A DNA stretch of 64,000 bases, taken from assembly GCF_047663525.1 (NCBI RefSeq), contig NC_092612.1, forward strand, positions 653,501 through 717,500, written 5' to 3'. The notes beneath the pieces were generated by a model. It did no database searches, had not been told where the DNA came from, and worked only from the letters and a program-made list of their open reading frames with translations. Position numbers and translations under genes: made by a program. This document shows, one piece after another, positions 63,919 through 64,000 of the stretch. Source of the DNA: Anas platyrhynchos (lineage: Eukaryota; Chordata; Aves; Anseriformes; Anatidae). Every line of letters begins with the position of its first letter. Position 1 is the stretch's first letter.

Positions 63919-64000
63919 GTGAGACCCCGGGACCAGCACCGGCACCCCGGGACACCGGGGGACCCCCAGGGACCCCAAAGGACCTCGAGGGACCGGGACC

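Overview
The window looks like a gene-dense, very GC-rich avian microchromosome, probably from a galliform such as chicken. The reasons are 13 complete or partial genes in 64 kb, mostly very short introns, almost no transposon sequence (one eroded CR1-like tail), and intron-borne G/C minisatellites. Every gene but one has a recognisable vertebrate orthologue. For most genes the predicted exons sum to an exact multiple of three and give a protein of the expected length, which supports the splice models. These were read by eye and are not confirmed with transcripts.

Layout, left to right: DCAF8 (-, 1090-9684, 5' UTR near 12.9 kb), PEX19 (-, 13819-17202), an Fc receptor-like gene with five Ig domains (+, 18169-22748), FCER1G (-, 23165-24277, signal-peptide exon not found), NDUFS2 (-, 25365-30278), ADAMTS4 (+, 32928-37017), a DHHC palmitoyltransferase gene (-, 37507-39913), B4GALT3 (+, 40987-42935), PPOX (-, 43380-46962), USP21 (-, 47705-51916), UFC1 (-, 53545-55115), APOA2 (-, 55526-55944), TOMM40L (+, 57617-59981), NR1I3 (-, 60413-63003) and the first coding exon of PCP4L1 (+, 63910-63918). 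This gene content matches human chromosome 1q23. The block FCER1G to UFC1 runs in the opposite order and orientation relative to APOA2-PCP4L1, so one inversion separates the two arrangements. A DHHC gene sits where, as far as I recall, mammals have none.

The genes are not a pathway. They are a mix of housekeeping genes (DCAF8 ubiquitin ligase adaptor, PEX19 peroxisome import, NDUFS2 complex I, PPOX haem synthesis, USP21 and UFC1 ubiquitin/UFM1 systems, TOMM40L mitochondrial channel) and tissue-restricted genes (FCRL, FCER1G, ADAMTS4, APOA2, NR1I3, PCP4L1). Housekeeping promoters here share an oriented YY1-like element near the start. The restricted promoters instead have TATA-like boxes or nothing recognised.

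The most unusual points are: (1) ADAMTS4 with almost no prodomain; (2) three partial tandem copies of one PEX19 exon in the adjacent intron; (3) a 13-copy TAGGGTC-centred array upstream of DCAF8 with one more copy upstream of USP21; (4) a perfect 12-14 bp palindrome scattered through introns; (5) the extra DHHC gene; (6) a regularly spaced CCACGCCC array with a GATA motif upstream of PPOX. Several long homopolymers may hide assembly errors, including one that breaks the USP21 reading frame.
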